NCBI RefSeq assembly: GCF_002224125.1
Contig: NZ_NCSM01000019.1
Span: 62,001-126,000, forward strand
Reading direction: 5' to 3'
DNA: 64,000 bases
Origin: Streptomyces sp. NBS 14/10
GTDB taxonomy: Bacteria > Actinomycetota > Actinomycetes > Streptomycetales > Streptomycetaceae
The notes beneath the pieces are model-generated. The model was not told the origin of the DNA, did no database searches, and saw only the letters and a program-made list of their open reading frames with translations. Positions 7,531 to 18,336 of the stretch are shown here, one piece after another. Each line of letters begins with the position of its first letter. The stretch's first letter is position 1. The position numbers and the translations under genes were made by a program.

Positions 7531-7720
7531 CCGATTACTCACTTTCGAACCGTAACAGAACATCACCGCTGGTGAAGGCGTATACACAGCATCATTTCGC
7601 TGTGCGGAATATCGCCTTTGAGGGGGAAGTCGACGATGTGAGCAATTACTCCGGGACCGGTCCCGCACGGGCCCCTATAGACTCATAATTCGCGACGAAC
7701 CGTAACGGGAGTGTCCGCTT

Positions 7721-10396
7721 ATGCCCTTACCGCACGGTGGATTCGACGGGTTCCCTGACGATTCCAGATCCGAAGTCTTCGTACGTGAGTTCCTGACCGC
7801 GGTGGCTCCGGCGAACCGAAAGAACCTGGCGACGAAGCCGCCACTTTTCATCCTGCGGGTCCCGGGCGACACCGCCCAGTGCGAGGCGGCCGCACACCGG
7901 GTGCTGGAGGCACTGCGCCGGTCGATCGACGACAGCGGCAGGCTCGTGCCGTACGCACATCTGACCGCAGGCCCGGACACCGAACTGCTCTCCGAGCGCG
8001 CGGGCGGCTGCCTCCAGGTCCCCCCGCACATGGTGCCGGACCGCTTTCCGCACTTCCAGGTGGTCCGGGATCTGGTGACCTACCTCAGGGAACATCCGGC
8101 GCGCTGGCCCGGAGCGCGCGCCAGGGAGCTGCGGGAACACGCCTGCGATCGGCAACAGGCCGAACACCGCGGCCTGCTGGGGAGGCTCCCGGCGAGCGAC
8201 CCCCCGGCGGACACCGTCCGCGGGTGGCTGCTGCGCGTCGGCTGGCTGTCGGTGACCCGGAGACTTCCCCGCCGACTGTGGTCCTGGTGGACATCGGCGA
8301 AGGTGATGCGCGCCTGGCTGGCGGACCTGCCGGTGGCGGCGGGCGGCCGGACGCTGTTCGCGGTGCTGGACCAGGTGGCCGCCGTCCAGGCAGTGCGGCT
8401 GAGGACCAATCCGCACCACGACGAAGCCCTCCAGGAACTGGAGGAGCTGCTGGTGCGGGCGCTGCTGGAGGACCTGCGCACCCCGCCCGTCGGCGGGGTC
8501 CTGCCCAGGCGGCGGCGCCGCACCGCGCGGCCGGTGCTCCTGGTGGAGTTGCCGCCGACCGGGGCGCAGGGCGCCCGTGGCGCCGAGCGTTTCCTGCGCG
8601 CGCTGCACCGGATGCGGGACACCGCGGCGCAGCCGGGGCCGCTGGTCATAGCCGTCGGGCAGCCGTCCCCGGCGCTCCTCGCCGAGCTGGGCGGCCCGCC
8701 GGAGAGCAACTTCACCCAGGCCGGGCTCCAGCTGGGCCACCGGGACGGCCCGCCGGTCCTGGTGACCTTCAGCGAGGCCGCGCTCGCGGGCCCCGGGCTG
8801 CCCGTGGGGCCGGTGGCGCCGAGGACCTTCCGGCTGAGCTGGCGGACCACCACGTCCATCGCGGCGGCCCTCGCGGCGCTGGCCCTGGTCGGCACGGGCC
8901 TGACCGTGAGCCGCACCCTGCCGGGCCCCGAGGATCGCTCCTGCGTCGGCGGCAGCCGGTCCGTCGCCGAGTCCGCCCGCGCCACACCGGTCCGTATGAC
9001 CCCGAAGGCCTGGTACGACGCGGCGCGCGGGGCGATCGACACCGAGAACGAGCGCGCCGAGCGGTTCGCCGGCCAAGGGCGGACCGTACGGACCGTGGTG
9101 GCCTTCGGGTCCAGCAGACCGCGGGACGAGACGGACGCCCTGTTCGACGGGACGATCCCGGAGCTGCGCGGTATCGCCCTGTGGCAGCGGAGGCTGAACG
9201 ACGAGGCGGTCTCGGACGACTCGCTGGTGCCGCTGCGCGTGGAGGTGCGCACCACGGGCGAGAACTTCCAGGACGCCGAACAGGCGGCCCGGAGGCTGGT
9301 CGAGGAGACCCGCCACGAGGACGCGCCGGGGCGTGCGGACTACGAGAAGGTCGTGGGCGTCCTCGGCTACGCACAGAGCCGGGACACGACCAAGGCCGCC
9401 CTCCGGGTGCTCGGCGCGGCCGGAATCCCCGCGGTCGGGACCACCGCCACCGCCGACGAGATGCTGGACGGCCCGGCGAGCCTGAACTACTGGCCCTCCA
9501 CCCCGTCCAACTCCACCGAGGCACGCATCGAGGCCGACTTCGCCGGCCAGGAGAACATCGTGGCGACACGCGGCGAGAGGCAGAACATCTGCTCCCCGGC
9601 GAAGCGGGCGCTGGTGATCGAAAGCTCGGCGGACCTCTACAGCAAGAGCCTCGCGGACAAGTTCCGCACCGAATTCCCGGGCCCCACCTCGGTGTTCAAC
9701 TTCGACCAGGACGGTGACTTCCGGTTCGCCCCGGCCGGTTCGACCAGTGTGCACAGCGCCGTCGAACTCGCCAACCAGCTGTGCCGGGCGCTGCGGACGG
9801 ATCCGGACTCGGTCGTGTACTGGTCGGCGCGGGCCCGCGACTTCACCGCCTTCATCAACGCCATGGACCTCCGGGGCACCTGCGTCGACCACGACATCAC
9901 GGTCCTCGGCGGCAACGACCTGACCAACGTCGCGATGACCGGGGAGCTCAGCGACAAGAGCTGGCTGCGGCTGTACTACTCGGCCCACCGCATGCCGCTC
10001 ACCGACCCACGCACCAGCGCCAGGACCCGGCAGTTCGCCAAGGAGTACGACCACTTCGTCCGGACCACCACGGACGGGGACGACCCCTGGCGGCAGGACG
10101 GCCACTCCGCGGTGTCCTATGACGCCGTCCACATGCTGTCGCAGGCAATCGACCAGGCCCGGCTGCGCGACCCGGACGTCGAGCGGGAGTCCGTCCTCAT
10201 CGCCCTCGGCGCCGGTGTCACCTTCGACGGAGCCACCGGATACGTCTCGTACGACCAGGGCAGCAACGCGCCACCCCGGGACAAGACCCTGGTCCTGCTG
10301 CGCCAAGTGGCACAGCGACCGGAAGCGGTGGTGGCCTGCGGGGCGTACCGGCCGGACACCTCGAGCCGTACGACTGGCGCACCGTGCGCACGCTGA
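7721..10396 (+). CDS. Large membrane protein: cytoplasmic domain + TM + extracellular PBP1-like domain
   Basis: 891 aa, not recognised as a named family. Residues 1-370 are predicted cytoplasmic: mixed alpha/beta with many Arg, including R-P-V-L-L-V-E-L-P near 270 and an R-F-L-R-A-L-H-R-M helix, suggestive of a P-loop-like fold although no Walker A is visible. One membrane helix lies at about 376-398 (SIAAALAALALVGTGLTVS). Residues 410-890 look like a type-1 periplasmic binding domain: repeated beta-alpha units such as V-V-G-V-L-G-Y-A-Q-S, A-G-I-P-A-V-G-T-T-A-T, S-V-V-Y-W-S-A-R and S-Y-D-A-V-H-M-L-S-Q-A. That is the fold of branched-chain amino-acid receptors, here tethered to the membrane. 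It stands alone, with no transporter genes nearby, so it may be a sensor. A ribosome binding site is weak (GGGAG). Confidence 0.7.
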   Translation: MPLPHGGFDGFPDDSRSEVFVREFLTAVAPANRKNLATKPPLFILRVPGDTAQCEAAAHRVLEALRRSIDDSGRLVPYAHLTAGPDTELLSERAGGCLQVPPHMVPDRFPHFQVVRDLVTYLREHPARWPGARARELREHACDRQQAEHRGLLGRLPASDPPADTVRGWLLRVGWLSVTRRLPRRLWSWWTSAKVMRAWLADLPVAAGGRTLFAVLDQVAAVQAVRLRTNPHHDEALQELEELLVRALLEDLRTPPVGGVLPRRRRRTARPVLLVELPPTGAQGARGAERFLRALHRMRDTAAQPGPLVIAVGQPSPALLAELGGPPESNFTQAGLQLGHRDGPPVLVTFSEAALAGPGLPVGPVAPRTFRLSWRTTTSIAAALAALALVGTGLTVSRTLPGPEDRSCVGGSRSVAESARATPVRMTPKAWYDAARGAIDTENERAERFAGQGRTVRTVVAFGSSRPRDETDALFDGTIPELRGIALWQRRLNDEAVSDDSLVPLRVEVRTTGENFQDAEQAARRLVEETRHEDAPGRADYEKVVGVLGYAQSRDTTKAALRVLGAAGIPAVGTTATADEMLDGPASLNYWPSTPSNSTEARIEADFAGQENIVATRGERQNICSPAKRALVIESSADLYSKSLADKFRTEFPGPTSVFNFDQDGDFRFAPAGSTSVHSAVELANQLCRALRTDPDSVVYWSARARDFTAFINAMDLRGTCVDHDITVLGGNDLTNVAMTGELSDKSWLRLYYSAHRMPLTDPRTSARTRQFAKEYDHFVRTTTDGDDPWRQDGHSAVSYDAVHMLSQAIDQARLRDPDVERESVLIALGAGVTFDGATGYVSYDQGSNAPPRDKTLVLLRQVAQRPEAVVACGAYRPDTSSRTTGAPCAR

Positions 10397-10462
10397 CGCT
10401 CACGGTCGGTCACGGAGACCGGTGGCCCGGGGCGGATCACACGTCGGCGCCCGATCGGCGCT

Positions 10463-11960
<1,498 letters not shown>

Positions 11961-11985
11961 CGGCCCCTGGTCACTCACGCACGAG

Positions 11986-12026
11986 GCGGCGGCCTCGCCC
12001 GGTTCCGATCCGGGCGAGGCCGCCGC
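11986..12026. terminator. Strong bidirectional hairpin terminator
   Basis: A 17-bp perfect GC-rich stem (11986-12002 with 12010-12026) and a 7-nt loop TTCCGAT lie between the convergent argG and ABC-permease genes; GTTTCG follows on the + side. Confidence 0.9.
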
Positions 12027-12044
12027 GTTTCGTATGGCGGGGCA

Positions 12045-14333
12045 CTACTCGTTGTGCAGCACCTCCGCGATCGTCAGCCGCGCCGCGCGCCGCGCCGGGA
12101 TCAGGGCGCCCAGCACCCCGATCACCAGGCCCGCCAGGGCCAGGCCGACCAGGGCCGGGGGGTGCCAGACATCCGTCATGTACGAGGGCAGGGCGATGTC
12201 CACCGCGTCCGTCATCCGCGGCACCACCAGGTCGTATCCCGCGATGCCCAGCGGAATACCGAGCAGGGAGCCGGCCGCGCCGAGCACCGCCATCGACGTC
12301 ACCATCATCGCGGTGACCTGGCGTGGCGTCATGCCGATGGACTTGAGCATGCCCAGGTCGCGGCGGCGGTCGCGGGTGTTGAGGACGACCGTGTTGAAGA
12401 CACCCAAGGCGGCGACGACGGTCAGCATCAGGGTGAGGGCCGCAGCGGAGCCGTTGATGGCCTGGGCGGCGGGGTCCGGGCTGGTCAGTTCCAGGTCGGC
12501 TCCGGGCTCGGCGGCCCTGACCGCGCGCGCGTAGGCGTCCGCGTCCGCTCCGTCCCGGAGCTTGATGTGGTACTCGAAGGGCACCTCCTGGGGGAACAGT
12601 GCCATCATCGTCGACCAGTCGCCGATGACCAGCCGGTTGTTCTGCTCCATGACCTCACCGACGACGACCACCACCACCTCCCGGCGATCGCCCTTCTCCA
12701 GCGTGAGGTGATCGCCGATCCGCAGGCCGTGCTGGCGCAGGAAGGCCGAACTGGCCGTGACCTCACCCGTTCCGCGGGTCCACCGACCCTTGGTGAGCAC
12801 GCTGTTCAGCTGGGGACGGTCGCCCCGGCGCGCCCCGAACATGACGTTCCCTGCCGAACCGGCCATGTGGACGTCGATGAGCGAGGCAGCGGTGACCTCG
12901 CGCGCACCCGGCAGCGAGCGCAGCAGGGACTCGAGCTCCCTGTCGCTGTGCCTGACATCGCTCGCGTACACCGAGACCTGGTAGGCGTCCTGCCCCGCGG
13001 TCGCGAACCGGGTCATTGTGGTGGCCAGACCGGTCGCGAACGTCACCGTGGTCACCCCGAGGAGCACGGCGGCGAGCGTGAGCGCGCTGCGGCCCGGCCG
13101 GGCGAAGGGCAGGCCCACCCCCAGGCTCACCGACCGGGGCAGCCTGCTGCCCGCCAACCGGCGCTGGACGCCGAGCGCCCTGCCGGCGCGCGGGGCGCTC
13201 CCCGCGCTGATCGCCCGCGCCGCGGAGAGCCTGTGTGCGCGCACCGCGGGGAGCAGCGCGGCGAGGGCGCAGACCACGGGCATGCCGAGCAGGGCGAGCG
13301 CGTTCACCCAGGGCGGCACGCCGGCGTAGTCTCGGAGCACCCCCGAGTCGGGGCCGGTGAACACGAACCAGAAGAACGGGCGCGAGGCCAGGTTGCCGAC
13401 GGCGGTGCCGAGCACGCAGCCGACGACGGCGGGCAGGGAGATCATGGTCAGGTAGACGGCGACGACTTGACCCGGTGTGAACCCGAGGGCCTTGAGAATG
13501 CCGATGTGCCGGAAGCCCGAAATCACGGCACCGCTGACCACGTTGGCCACGATGAGTACCGCCACCGTGATGCCGAGGATGCCGAAGGCCAGCAGATAGG
13601 CGGCATAGAACCGGGCCGGGCCGGCTGTCCGGTGTTTGAGGGTGAGATACGACTCCGAGGCGGTCAGGGCACCTTTCGGCAGCCCTTGGACCACCGTGGC
13701 CAGCTGCGCGCGCAGCCGGGCGTCCGACGATGCGTCCGTGAAGCGGAAGAGCATCTGGGCGGCGGTCGGGTGCAGGGCCGCGATCTGGTCGGGCGCGACC
13801 CAGGCGTCCGCCGCACGGCTGAGTTCGAAGGCGAACCCGACGATGGTGAGCGTCGGCCCGGAGGGCAGCCGGATCCGCTTGCCCAAGTCGTGCGCGGTCC
13901 AGTCCGTCTGCCGGTTCAGGACGACCTCACCCGGCCGGGTGGCCCAACGGCCCGCCCAGAGATCCACCCGGTCCACCGGGCCCCCTGGGCCGGGGCGGCC
14001 CACGAACGTGACCGGGCCGCCGAGACCGTGCTGCCCCGGCCTCGGTATGTCGACCGTCGCCTGGGCGAAGGGCCCTGCGGCGGCCTCGACTCCGGGCCGC
14101 CGGGCCGCCCGCGCCAACTGTCCGTCCGAGACCTTGGCGGGATCGAACACGGCGACCACATGCGGGCCGCGCTGCTTGCCGAAGGTCCTCTCGAAGGGAG
14201 ACGAGGCCGAGTCGACCAGGCCGAGTGCGACCACGATCGCCGCTGTCGAGACCAGCGTGACGAGCCCGATGACGATCGTCTGGAGCCTGCGCCGCCGTAC
14301 CGCCGCGCGCGCCGCCCGCCACACGGCCCTCAT
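12045..14333 (-). CDS. ABC transporter permease, FtsX/MacB type (fused two-unit form)
   Basis: 762 aa, starting at ATG 14333, which overlaps the stop of the ATPase gene by ATGA. The protein has an N-terminal membrane helix (IVIGLVTLVSTAAIVVALGL), a large extracytoplasmic domain, three helices around residues 255-380, a basic cytoplasmic segment (RAHRLSAARAI), then a second copy of the same plan with helices at about 445-465 and near the C-terminus. Two FtsX cores in one chain is the usual ABC3-type architecture for lipoprotein- or peptide-linked exporters in Streptomyces. It ends with an A-R-R-A-A-R-L-T-I-A-E-V-L motif typical of FtsX. Likely function: energy-coupled export or mechanotransmission, substrate unknown. 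It is probably controlled by the divergent two-component system. Confidence 0.9.
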   Translation of the reverse strand: MRAVWRAARAAVRRRRLQTIVIGLVTLVSTAAIVVALGLVDSASSPFERTFGKQRGPHVVAVFDPAKVSDGQLARAARRPGVEAAAGPFAQATVDIPRPGQHGLGGPVTFVGRPGPGGPVDRVDLWAGRWATRPGEVVLNRQTDWTAHDLGKRIRLPSGPTLTIVGFAFELSRAADAWVAPDQIAALHPTAAQMLFRFTDASSDARLRAQLATVVQGLPKGALTASESYLTLKHRTAGPARFYAAYLLAFGILGITVAVLIVANVVSGAVISGFRHIGILKALGFTPGQVVAVYLTMISLPAVVGCVLGTAVGNLASRPFFWFVFTGPDSGVLRDYAGVPPWVNALALLGMPVVCALAALLPAVRAHRLSAARAISAGSAPRAGRALGVQRRLAGSRLPRSVSLGVGLPFARPGRSALTLAAVLLGVTTVTFATGLATTMTRFATAGQDAYQVSVYASDVRHSDRELESLLRSLPGAREVTAASLIDVHMAGSAGNVMFGARRGDRPQLNSVLTKGRWTRGTGEVTASSAFLRQHGLRIGDHLTLEKGDRREVVVVVVGEVMEQNNRLVIGDWSTMMALFPQEVPFEYHIKLRDGADADAYARAVRAAEPGADLELTSPDPAAQAINGSAAALTLMLTVVAALGVFNTVVLNTRDRRRDLGMLKSIGMTPRQVTAMMVTSMAVLGAAGSLLGIPLGIAGYDLVVPRMTDAVDIALPSYMTDVWHPPALVGLALAGLVIGVLGALIPARRAARLTIAEVLHNE

Positions 14334-15037
14334 GCGGACGCCTCCAGGGTCTGCTCGCCGGTCACCCGGCCGTCGGCGAGGAGGACCAGCCGGCTGGCGC
14401 AGCGCCGTGCCAGGTGCTCGTCGTGCGTCACCATGATCAGCGTCTGGCCGATCTGGTTGAGGTCCAGCAGCAGGTCCATCACCTGCTCGCCGGCCCGGCT
14501 GTCCAGCGCGCCGGTCGGTTCGTCGGCCAGCAGCAGGGCGGGGCGGTTCATCAGCGCCCGGGCCACCGCGACCCGCTGCCGCTCGCCGCCGCTGAGCACC
14601 GCCGGATAGGCCCGGGCGCGGTCCTCGATGCCCAGTTCCTCGAAGAGTTCCAGCGCGCGGCGGCGGGCCTGCCGGGCGGGGGTGCCGGTCAGCTGCGCGG
14701 CCAGGGCGACGTTGTCGAGCGCCGACAGGTCGTCGACGAGGTTGAAGAACTGGAAGACCATGCCGATGCGGCGCCGCCGGTACAGGGCGAGACCCTTCTC
14801 GCTCAGCTCCCCCACGTTCTCGCCGTGCACGGTGACCGTGCCGTCCGTCGGACGGTCCAGACCGGCGACCATGTTGAGCAGGGTGGACTTTCCGCACCCC
14901 GAGGGCCCCATCACCGCGACCGCCTCCCCGGCCCGGATCTCCAGGGACACGCCGTCCAGCGCCGTCGTCTCCCCGTATTCCTTGCGTACGCCGTCGAGCC
15001 GTACGACGACCTCTGCGCTGCTGTGATCGGTGAACAT
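14330..15037 (-). CDS. ABC transporter ATP-binding protein, MacB/LolD type
   Basis: 235 aa from ATG 15037; an in-frame ATG at 15073 would add 12 unconserved residues, and neither start has a convincing Shine-Dalgarno. All nucleotide-binding motifs are present: Walker A G-P-S-G-C-G-K-S-T near residue 34, Q-loop F-Q-F-F-N-L, signature L-S-G-G-E-R-Q-R, Walker B L-L-L-A-D-E-P-T-G and switch His in T-H-D. The V-F-Q-F-F-N-L and A-L-D-N-V motifs place it with the LolD/MacB/SalX group that pairs with FtsX permeases. It is coupled to the permease gene through a 4-bp overlap. Confidence 0.93.
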   Translation of the reverse strand: MFTDHSSAEVVVRLDGVRKEYGETTALDGVSLEIRAGEAVAVMGPSGCGKSTLLNMVAGLDRPTDGTVTVHGENVGELSEKGLALYRRRRIGMVFQFFNLVDDLSALDNVALAAQLTGTPARQARRRALELFEELGIEDRARAYPAVLSGGERQRVAVARALMNRPALLLADEPTGALDSRAGEQVMDLLLDLNQIGQTLIMVTHDEHLARRCASRLVLLADGRVTGEQTLEASA

Positions 15038-15174
15038 GCACAGGACGCTAAACGGGGAGCCCGGCCCGGACATCCCTCCCCGGATGGCACCTTCTCGCCC
15101 GCCTCATCCCCGGGATGCAGGGCCTGCATCCACAGGCTGATGCGGATCCCGGGGCGGTCTGCCACAGTGGCCCC

Positions 15175-16038
15175 GTGTGGGAGTGGGAGACAAAGGCGCT
15201 GGTGGCGGCGGTCGGGCTGGTGTCGGCCGCCGCCCTGTGGCTGGCGGTGGCGCTGGTGCGTACGCGGCGCCGGTGGCAGACGGCCGTGGGAGAGCGCGGC
15301 TGGCTGCTGGAGCGGGAGCGGGAGAGCGCCGCGCGCGCCGCGGTCGAGGCCGAGCGGGACCGTATCGCCCGGGAGTTGCACGACATCGTCAGCCATAACG
15401 TCAGCGTCATGGTGGTCCAGGCCGGGGCCGCCCGCGAGGTGCTGGGCACCATGCCGGACGAGGCCACGGCGGCCCTGCGGGCCGTCGAGGACGCGGGGCG
15501 TGGCGCGATGACCGATCTGCGGCATCTGCTGGGGCTGTTGGCGCCGTCGCCGAGCGGCGAGGACACCGACCAGGGGCCGGGCGCGGGCAGCGGTGGCGGC
15601 GCGGCGGAGCTGACACCGCAGCCGGGCCTGGACCGGCTGGGCTCGCTCGTCGACCGGATCTCGTTCGCCGGGCTGCCCGTCGAGGTGCGCGTCTCGGGCA
15701 AGCCGCGCCCGCTGCCCCAGGGGGTCGATGTGACCGCCTACCGCATCATCCAGGAGGCGCTGACCAACGCGCTCCGGCACGGCGACGGCGCCGGCAAGGC
15801 CGAGGTGACCGTGCGCTACGCCGACCACGCGCTGCGCGTGGAGGTGCTCAACACCGGCCCCAGCGTGCTGACCGGCGGTGCGCCGGCACAGCCGACACCG
15901 CGGCAGCGGGAGGGCACCGGCCGCGGACTGCTGGGCCTGCGGGAACGGGTCGCGGTGTACGGCGGAGACCTGGACGCCCGGCGCCGCCTCGGCGGCGGCT
16001 ACCGGGTCCGGGCGCGTATCCCCCTGGACCGGCCATGA
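15175..16038 (+). CDS. Sensor histidine kinase (HisKA_3, LuxR-type two-component system)
   Basis: 287 aa from GTG 15175. A single membrane helix spans about residues 8-28, then comes a coiled-coil-like linker (LLERERESAARAAVEAERDRIA). The phosphoacceptor H69 is in E-L-H-D, within the HisKA_3 motif ending V-S-H-N-V-S-V-M-V-V-Q-A. The HATPase region has N-A-L-R-H at about residue 196, and the G-box G-T-G-R-G-L-L-G-L-R-E-R. The short extracytoplasmic portion suggests it senses the membrane or the ABC exporter, in the style of intramembrane-sensing kinases. It is coupled to the response regulator by a 4-bp overlap and is divergent from the ABC exporter genes. Confidence 0.92.
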   Translation: MWEWETKALVAAVGLVSAAALWLAVALVRTRRRWQTAVGERGWLLERERESAARAAVEAERDRIARELHDIVSHNVSVMVVQAGAAREVLGTMPDEATAALRAVEDAGRGAMTDLRHLLGLLAPSPSGEDTDQGPGAGSGGGAAELTPQPGLDRLGSLVDRISFAGLPVEVRVSGKPRPLPQGVDVTAYRIIQEALTNALRHGDGAGKAEVTVRYADHALRVEVLNTGPSVLTGGAPAQPTPRQREGTGRGLLGLRERVAVYGGDLDARRRLGGGYRVRARIPLDRP

Positions 16039-16724
16039 CGGCGGCGCCCGCGGGCGAGCGGGCTCCGCGCGTTCTCATCGCCGACGACCAGACACTGATC
16101 AGGACCGGCTTCCGGCTGATCCTCACCGCGCGCGGCATCGAGGTGGTGGGCGAGGCGGCCAACGGCGCGGAAGCGGTGGCGGCGGCGCGCGAACTGCGGC
16201 CGGACGTGGTGCTGATGGACATCCGTATGCCGACCATGGACGGCCTCGAGGCCACCCGCCGCATCCTGCGCCAGACCCCGGACTGCCGGGTGCTGATGCT
16301 GACCACGTTCGACCTGGACCACTATGTGTACACGGCGCTGTCCGTCGGGGCCAGCGGCTTTCTGCTGAAGGACGTCACCCCGGAACACCTGGCGGCGGCC
16401 GTACGGCTGGTGGACACGGGCGATGCCCTGCTGGCCCCGTCCATCACCCGGCGGCTGGTGGAGCGCTTCGCCTCACCGTCCGCCCCCGCCCCGGCCCAAC
16501 ACGCCGACCTCGCGGCCCTGACACCCCGTGAGCTGGAGGTCCTCGGCTTGCTCGGCCGTGGCCTGTCCAACGCGGAGCTGGCCGCCGAGCTGACCCTGAG
16601 CGAGGCCACGGTGAAGTCCCATGTGGCCCGGATCTTCGCCAAGCTGGCCCTCCGCGACCGCGCCCAGGCCGTCGTGCTCGCGTATGAGACGGGGCTGGTC
16701 AGAGCGGGTGGATCAGCGACCTGA
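16035..16724 (+). CDS. NarL/LuxR-family response regulator
   Basis: 229 aa. The receiver domain has the acidic pair D17-D18, phosphoacceptor D62 (V-V-L-M-D-I-R-M-P), the conserved Thr in M-L-T-T-F and Lys in F-L-L-K-D. The LuxR-type DNA-binding domain covers about residues 160-222 (L-T-P-R-E-L-E-V-L, then E-A-T-V-K-S-H-V-A-R-I). It follows its kinase with an ATGA overlap. The probable target is the divergent ABC exporter. Its 3' end overlaps the convergent gene at 16699 by 26 bp. Confidence 0.93.
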   Translation: MTAAPAGERAPRVLIADDQTLIRTGFRLILTARGIEVVGEAANGAEAVAAARELRPDVVLMDIRMPTMDGLEATRRILRQTPDCRVLMLTTFDLDHYVYTALSVGASGFLLKDVTPEHLAAAVRLVDTGDALLAPSITRRLVERFASPSAPAPAQHADLAALTPRELEVLGLLGRGLSNAELAAELTLSEATVKSHVARIFAKLALRDRAQAVVLAYETGLVRAGGSAT

Positions 16725-18141
16725 AACCGGCGCGCACATCGGCCTTGGACGCCTTGACGTACACCTTCGACGGCGGTCCGAGGTCGGTGGGCCCGTAGGT
16801 GGTGTACGAGAGCTTCCTGGGACAGCTCGTGCCGCTGATCTCCACTGAGCGGTCGGCCACGAGCTTTCCGGTCCGCAGCTCGTAGACCTTCACCGGAATC
16901 GCGATCTTGTGGAAGGTCACATCCGTGGGAAAGTTGGGAAACCTCTTGTTCTCGTACGGACACGTCCGGACGGATGTCCCGTAGTCCTCCTCGTCCGCGC
17001 AGACCACCAGCACGGCGTGGGCGGCGTCGGTGGTCCGCCACGCGCCGGGGAGCTTGTTGGTGTAGGTGTCGTTGCCGTAGAACAGCGCGCGGTTGGTTCC
17101 CTTGCCGTACGGGGCCGCGCCGCTGTACTTGGCCGGCCGGGAGCAGTACGTGGGCTGCGTGTCCGTCGACCCGTCGAGCAGATCGCGTACGTCTTCCAGC
17201 TCGATGGTCAGCGTGGCCCGCCTGGCCCCGCCGCGGGCCTTGGCCGCGAGTCCGTCCCCCGGGTACTGGTCGAGGAGTTGCCGATAGCGGTCGCGCGCCT
17301 TCTTCCAGTCCTTGCCCGCCATGAGGTCGTCACCGCATCCGACCAGCGCCGCGGGTGCGGTCCGCCGCGCGGTGTCGGCGGACCGGTCCAGCGCGTTGTG
17401 GGTGGGCCGGCGGTGGCGGAGCCAGTCGGTGACCGTGACGGTGCGGCAGGGATTCTCGGTGGGCAGACCGCCGAGGAAGCCGTCCAGGACCGCGTCGACC
17501 GTCTTCCCGTTGCCGGGCTGGGCGAGGACCGAGGAGAGCGTGTCGAAGCCCGCCTTCAGGGCGCCGGTGTCCCCGGTCAGCCCGGTGGTCAGGTCCGCCT
17601 TGGCGGCCCGTAGCCGGTGGCACGCCTTGACGGTCTTGTCACCGCGGGCGGCCAGCGGGGCGTCGGCTATTCGGTGGCCGATCCACACCTCGTCCTGCGC
17701 GGCCAACACCCGTGCGCAGTCGCCACTTTCCCGGGCCTCGGTCACGCTCCGCTCGATCCTGGCGGCGTCGAACCGCAGGAACCCCGCGGCCAGCAGCACC
17801 GGAGCCGTGACACCGAGCGCCACCAGACGCCGCGTACGTACGGCCGGGCCGCCCTGCGCACCAGGCCCGCCGCGGCCCCGCGCCAGGAACCACCCGTGCG
17901 CGATACCGGCCGCCCACCAGACGACCACCACGGCCTCGCACCACGGCCGGGCGACCGAGACCAGGACGGAGACGAGGACGACGGTCACCACCGCGGCGGC
18001 GACGGCGAGCCTGCGCCGCCCCAGCAGCAGGTAGCCGACGCCGAGCAGGGACGCGTTGCCGAGGGCGGCAGCCAACGGGTCGGGGGCCCGGCCCCCGGGT
18101 GGCGCGGGCTCCGGCACGGCGGCGTACGTCGGGTCAGCCAT
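16699..18141 (-). CDS. Membrane protein of unknown function
   Basis: 480 aa from ATG 18141 (a GAGGGAGAG stretch upstream may be the ribosome binding site; an upstream in-frame start at 18192 is less likely). Family not recognised. The N-terminus is Pro-rich, then three or four hydrophobic segments lie within residues 30-135 (LLGVGYLLLG, AVAAAVVTVVLVSVLVSV, VVVVWWAAGIAHGWFLA, LVALGVTAPVLLAAGFL). The remaining ~340 residues are probably extracytoplasmic, with six or more Cys and a helical part resembling tetratricopeptide-like packing (YRQLLDQYPGDGLAAKARGGA). The end is a beta-rich domain (KVYELRTGKLVADRSVEI). It is convergent with the response regulator and overlaps it. Confidence 0.7.
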   Translation of the reverse strand: MADPTYAAVPEPAPPGGRAPDPLAAALGNASLLGVGYLLLGRRRLAVAAAVVTVVLVSVLVSVARPWCEAVVVVWWAAGIAHGWFLARGRGGPGAQGGPAVRTRRLVALGVTAPVLLAAGFLRFDAARIERSVTEARESGDCARVLAAQDEVWIGHRIADAPLAARGDKTVKACHRLRAAKADLTTGLTGDTGALKAGFDTLSSVLAQPGNGKTVDAVLDGFLGGLPTENPCRTVTVTDWLRHRRPTHNALDRSADTARRTAPAALVGCGDDLMAGKDWKKARDRYRQLLDQYPGDGLAAKARGGARRATLTIELEDVRDLLDGSTDTQPTYCSRPAKYSGAAPYGKGTNRALFYGNDTYTNKLPGAWRTTDAAHAVLVVCADEEDYGTSVRTCPYENKRFPNFPTDVTFHKIAIPVKVYELRTGKLVADRSVEISGTSCPRKLSYTTYGPTDLGPPSKVYVKASKADVRAGFRSLIHPL

Positions 18142-18336
18142 CTCCTGGTCTCTCCCTCTCACGGAACGTGCGAGCCCCATATGGCGGGCCACCGCATCGT
18201 GCGCCCCCGCTCCCGGGACCGGTCCCGGCGGACACGGCCCCCGGCCCGTACACCGTGGGGCCGTGGATTCGGCCGCGGTCGACTCACCACTTACAGTGAT
18301 CGTGAAGGGGGCGGCGATCGGATCTCGGAGGGTGAG

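Noticed and set aside
7249..7668. A 139-aa minus-strand protein
   Set aside because: It is part of the broken uvrA remnant plus unrelated sequence upstream; it has no credible start.
12045..15041. A 998-residue open frame covering both ABC genes as one fusion protein
   Set aside because: The permease starts at 14333 with an ATGA overlap to the separate ATPase gene, which is in another frame. The extra N-terminal part is a shadow of the ATPase.
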